Made by a program: the position numbers and the translations under genes. Below, piece after piece: positions 59,205-62,000 of a stretch of 62,000 bases of DNA (position 1 is its first letter; the number at the start of each line of letters is the position of its first letter). This stretch comes from Gnetum montanum (lineage: Eukaryota; Streptophyta; Gnetopsida; Gnetales; Gnetaceae). Location: assembly GCA_015680685.1 (NCBI GenBank), contig MNCI01024054.1, forward strand, positions 159,577 through 221,576. Direction: 5' to 3'. Under the pieces are notes generated by a model. That model was not told the DNA's origin and searched no databases. It was given only the letters and a program-made list of their open reading frames with translations.

Positions 59205-59400
59205 GTTTAAGGTCTTAACAGATGGTAACCATGTAATACTGTGAGTTAAAGTTGCCATTTTAAGGTCGTAGCAGACCATCACTGGGTCTAAAATGTAAGA
59301 CGAATGCTAAAACTGCCAGTTTAAGGTCATGGCGGATTGTCACTAGGCTACACTATAAGTTAAAATTCCTAGTTTAAGGTCTTCATGGACCATAACAATG
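59205..59400. repeat. Second tandem array, 3.5 units of about 54-62 bp
   Basis: The unit begins gccagtttaaggtc.t.gc.ga and is repeated at about 59,209, 59,262, 59,323 and 59,376. The opening 25 bases match those of the array at 55,260-55,819 in the same orientation. It lies just upstream of the pol start (minus strand), so the pol is bracketed by related arrays. Confidence 0.8.
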
Positions 59401-59409
59401 TAAAATTTG

Positions 59410-60022
59410 TAAAGATGAAGTGAAAATTTTGGTGGACCAACTTGCTATGTTGTAGCTGAGTGCTACGCTATAGCAAGTGCATGTTACGCTATAGTAGTGC
59501 TACACTGCAGGGGTGTCCCACATTATTTGGGACATGAAAGTGACATTTGTTTTACCACGTTGGCTATAAATAGGGGATTACCACTTGGTAGACTTTTCAT
59601 TTTCATTGTTAGAGCAAACACCTAGAGTGTAGCATGATTGAGCTAAGAAAGAGCATAATAGGTGTAGCGTAGCAGTTGATACAACCAATACACTTGAATG
59701 TAGCAAACATAGGCATCATGGGCTTCCCATGGTGGACAAAGTGAAGCACACTCTGGGATGCCTCTTCAAGGCATGCGTTGAGAAGTGGCAAGAGGTTCCA
59801 TCTAATCGGTAAGTCGCTACGCTACCCTCATTTTTGTTATGTGATGTATCAGGTTGGATTGTCATTTCCATTACTATTTTGGCCATCACGGTCATCATTG
59901 CTACAACTGTTGTCATTGCTTTTGTTGCCATTTTGGACATTGCACCATGGCTGTCGCTATAGCTACGCGTGGTACTGCCCTAACCACCATTGTTAAGAAT
60001 GGTCACTACATTATCATAGGGG
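59410..60022 (+). other. LTR-promoter-like stretch
   Basis: TACGCTA words (59,458, 59,484, complement at 59,664, 59,819) surround a plus-strand TATA box, tataaata at 59,565-59,572, in the context ggctataaatagggg. The words link it to the Tat-like LTRs. It may be the U3 of an older LTR joined at the N (60,023) to a younger one. LTR ends were not found. Confidence 0.45.
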
Positions 60023-60023
60023 N

Positions 60024-61379
60024 TGTGTAGCATCAAGTCTTCGACTTCCTGTGCAAATTCCTAATCTTTCTATGCTTTTTCTGTTTACGCTATATCACGC
60101 GACGTAGCGTAATGGCGCTTAGCGTGATTCTGTTTAAACATAGTCCGGCATCAGAAGGCTAGTTACTTTGACACAGGGAGAAGCTTGAGCAGCGTAATAT
60201 GCAACTTTTTGTATATTTTGCTAAGTATTTTGTTCAAGGCCAGGTTTACGCTATGTTACGCACAGCAACGTAATGAGCTCCAAAACAGTCAAAGGTAAGG
60301 TCTAAGAAAGCACGATTGCTCATCATACGCTCATCACGCAACGTAGCGTATCATAGTGTATTGCGTCACCAAGCTAGACATCATTTACTCTTCATTATGC
60401 GTGGCTGCATAAGCGAGCATAAAATAGCTTGAATCTATTGTTTCCTTGTTATGTTACGCTCGTATACGCAAAGCAGCATGAATAAGCGTAACATAACCCA
60501 AAGACAGTTGAAACATGCCAGACGCACATCTGTTCTTCACATGCACGATATGCAAATAAGCGTATTGTGCATAGTCACAAAGTTTGACACAAAAATGGTC
60601 AGACCAACAGTACCCGAAACATTCGGGACATACATCATCAGGGTTGCACCTTTTCTACAGGGCGTCGCAGCCTATAAATACCCCAGTTGACAAAGATATG
60701 GGGGCTAGCAAATCAAAGAAGCAAAAGCCATTTTTCTGAGCACTGGAGCACTTATCACTTTTGAGCAGAGATACAGAGAGCAGCGCTTTGGCAATTGTTG
60801 ACAGCATCACCTTCCGGCAGAAACAGAGCACAGTTCGCTTTGAGCACCGGCAACAGGAGTAATCGTTCTGCTGGGGAAGACTCTATTGTTCAGAAACAAT
60901 TGATCGGTAGGCGTCAGAGCTTGACCTTCCTTGCATCCCGGCTTTCGCCCTCGAGGTAGATCGAACTTCTGTTCGGACAGTTTTCTTGTTGTTTTGTGCT
61001 TGCTTCACATCAGGTAATCAGGGTCTCCCCACTGTAACGTGGTATACAAATTATACATTTTTCAAGTCAAAGCGTGGATCTTGAAACTACGTGTTTCTCT
61101 TGTGTTAGCCTCCTCTTACCGCATTTAACGTTATCATCGTTGCGATTCATCTATATTATTTTCCCCTCGTTTTGCAATTCCTCGAATCAGATAGCTCCAC
61201 GAAATATTCATACTCTTCATCGGTTTACTGATTAGTAAGTCCCTGTTTGATCAACAAGGCCATTCAGGGCACCGCGGATTCATTTTTTCAACATAGCCCT
61301 GGCATGGATCCATGGTTAAAACTGTACACACGGAATTTTGTTTGGTATTTTCCAGCTATCAACGTTTTCCGTCGTTATA
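60024..61379 (+). mobile_element. Tat-like 5' LTR in plus orientation (start uncertain)
   Basis: The end is set at 61,379 by alignment of the last 140 bp with the LTR ends at 40,056 and 51,616; it reads cgtcgttata, with T where the others have C. The TATA box is tataaata at 60,673-60,680. The U3 before it carries TACGCTA/TAGCGTA words at 60,088, 60,107, 60,249, 60,340 and relatives at 60,455-60,497. A candidate start TGTGTAGC follows the N at 60,023. CpG dinucleotides are far more common here than in the rest of the window, as expected for a younger insertion. Confidence 0.65.
60673..60680 (+). promoter_or_regulatory. TATA box of the plus-strand LTR
   Basis: tataaata in the context gcagcctataaataccccag, 0.95 kb before the gag start and directly after the TACGCTA-rich stretch. 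Transcription would start about 30 bp downstream, near 60,705. Confidence 0.6.
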
Positions 61380-61385
61380 GTTTTT

Positions 61386-61403
61386 TGGTGCTAGAAGGAG
61401 GGC
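61386..61403 (+). other. Candidate primer-binding site
   Basis: TGGTGCTAGAAGGAGGGC lies six bases beyond the inferred LTR end and starts with TGG, as expected for pairing with a tRNA 3' CCA. It differs from the tRNA-Asp site of the Athila-like copies. I do not assign the tRNA. Confidence 0.5.
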
Positions 61404-61624
61404 CTCTTAGGTTCCAATCCACCTTTTTCGGGGAGCCCTGTTAGCGATCTATACCCAAAATCGTAAACGTAATACCTCTAGGGAAGCTTACGATAAGTTG
61501 TGTGGTGTAGATCGGTCTCAGCAATGATTCCTTTGGAATCCTACAGGGTAGAAATCCTATTTGTGATCTTATTTCCAACCATTTCTTAAATCCGATTACC
61601 AGTTATCGTTAATCTCATCGCTCA

Positions 61625-62000
61625 ATGGATTCCTTGTACACGACCACAACCGCCATGGCCCTTGCTGATTTGGGTGCCGCATCTATAAACCCTATTGCGG
61701 TCACAAGACCAGCTCCTGGCGCAGCAGGATCTCAAGGACCATTGCACCGATCATTGAGACTTCAGGGAAAAGATCCTGTCTTAATGGTCATAACCCCTGA
61801 AGAATACAACTTCATATGTGTTAAGATCCAGACGAAGTTGGCTCTCAGCCGAGCCGAACTCGAAGCGAAACGAAATTTTGAGGTGGTCGACCGAGGGGGC
61901 CATGATTTTAAACCAACAGCTTACGACATTATTCCCTTGACTGAACATCAACATGAACTCATCACATAGTTGGTCATGGCCAAGAGCCAGGCTGCACAGC
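61625..62000 (+). pseudogene. Tat-like gag, N-terminal part (runs off the window)
   Basis: The frame starts with ATG at 61,625 and reads MDSLYTTTTAMALADLGAAS, then a Pro/Gly/Arg linker, LRLQGKDPVLMVITPEEYNF, and an Ala/Leu/Glu-rich helix (LALSRAELEAKRNFEV). A TAG at 61,967-61,969 follows; after it the frame continues LVMAKSQAAQ to the window end, so the TAG is probably a former CAG (Gln). The position, about 245 bp behind the LTR and its primer-binding site, indicates gag. The linker and acidic/basic helix are common at gag N-termini; I recognise no named domain. Base composition is less AT-rich than the older copies. Confidence 0.65.

Noticed and set aside
60451-60690. Plus-strand ORF of 79 codons in the CpG-rich part
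   Set aside because: It lies across the U3 and TATA box of the LTR and has no domain.

Overview
This window looks like intergenic DNA from a large, repeat-rich plant nuclear genome. It is AT-rich and CpG-poor, and nearly every recognisable piece is a decayed plant retrotransposon: Athila-like and Tat-like Ty3/gypsy elements, a chromovirus fragment, RTE-type LINEs and an L1-type LINE. A gymnosperm such as a conifer is my best guess. That rests on the old, nested, mostly silent repeats and is inference; no species-diagnostic gene is present. I found no host protein gene, tRNA, rRNA or organelle insertion.

Layout, left to right. 1-201 is the end of an Athila-like LTR. 3,030-4,760 is an RTE LINE reverse transcriptase (+). 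6,609-6,860 is an L1 scrap. 6,919-15,649 is a minus-strand Athila-like composite: an LTR, a long extra ORF, pol, a primer-binding site and a second LTR. 17,040-18,633 is a truncated Tat-like integrase end (-). 19,477-27,238 is one complete minus-strand Athila-like insertion with a 5-bp target duplication (CTTGT) that keeps gag but has lost pol. 27,412-37,474 is the best-preserved Athila-like element (-), with gag, protease, RT, RNase H and integrase all recognisable. 38,772-39,663 holds a perfect inverted repeat against an assembly gap. 39,664-40,056 is a Tat-like LTR end inserted in a second RTE copy (40,057-40,640, -). 40,900-43,935 is a plus-strand Athila-like LTR plus gag. 45,527-50,620 is an L1 LINE (+) with ORF1 and ORF2. 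50,950-51,615 is a chromovirus RT (+), cut by a Tat-like LTR (51,616 to about 54,200, -). 55,856-59,090 is a long Tat-like pol (-) bracketed by tandem repeats. 59,410-61,379 holds LTR-type sequence on the plus strand, followed by a younger gag that runs off the window.

How the parts relate. The Athila-like copies share LTR ends beginning TGATRA, a purine tract next to the 3' LTR, and a primer-binding site matching the 3' end of plant tRNA-Asp that has decayed almost only by transitions. Each LTR subgroup carries its own short repeated word beside the TATA box (CGATATCG, GATGCATC, GACATCG or TGATGTCATAG). The Tat-like LTRs do the same with TACGCTA/TAGCGTA, and three of their LTR ends keep a 5-bp stem with a 19-nt loop. 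These recurring promoter-side words, that hairpin, the 30-bp array behind the Tat pol and the extra ORF in the first Athila-like composite are the items most worth a second look. Several single Ns mark doubtful assembly joins.
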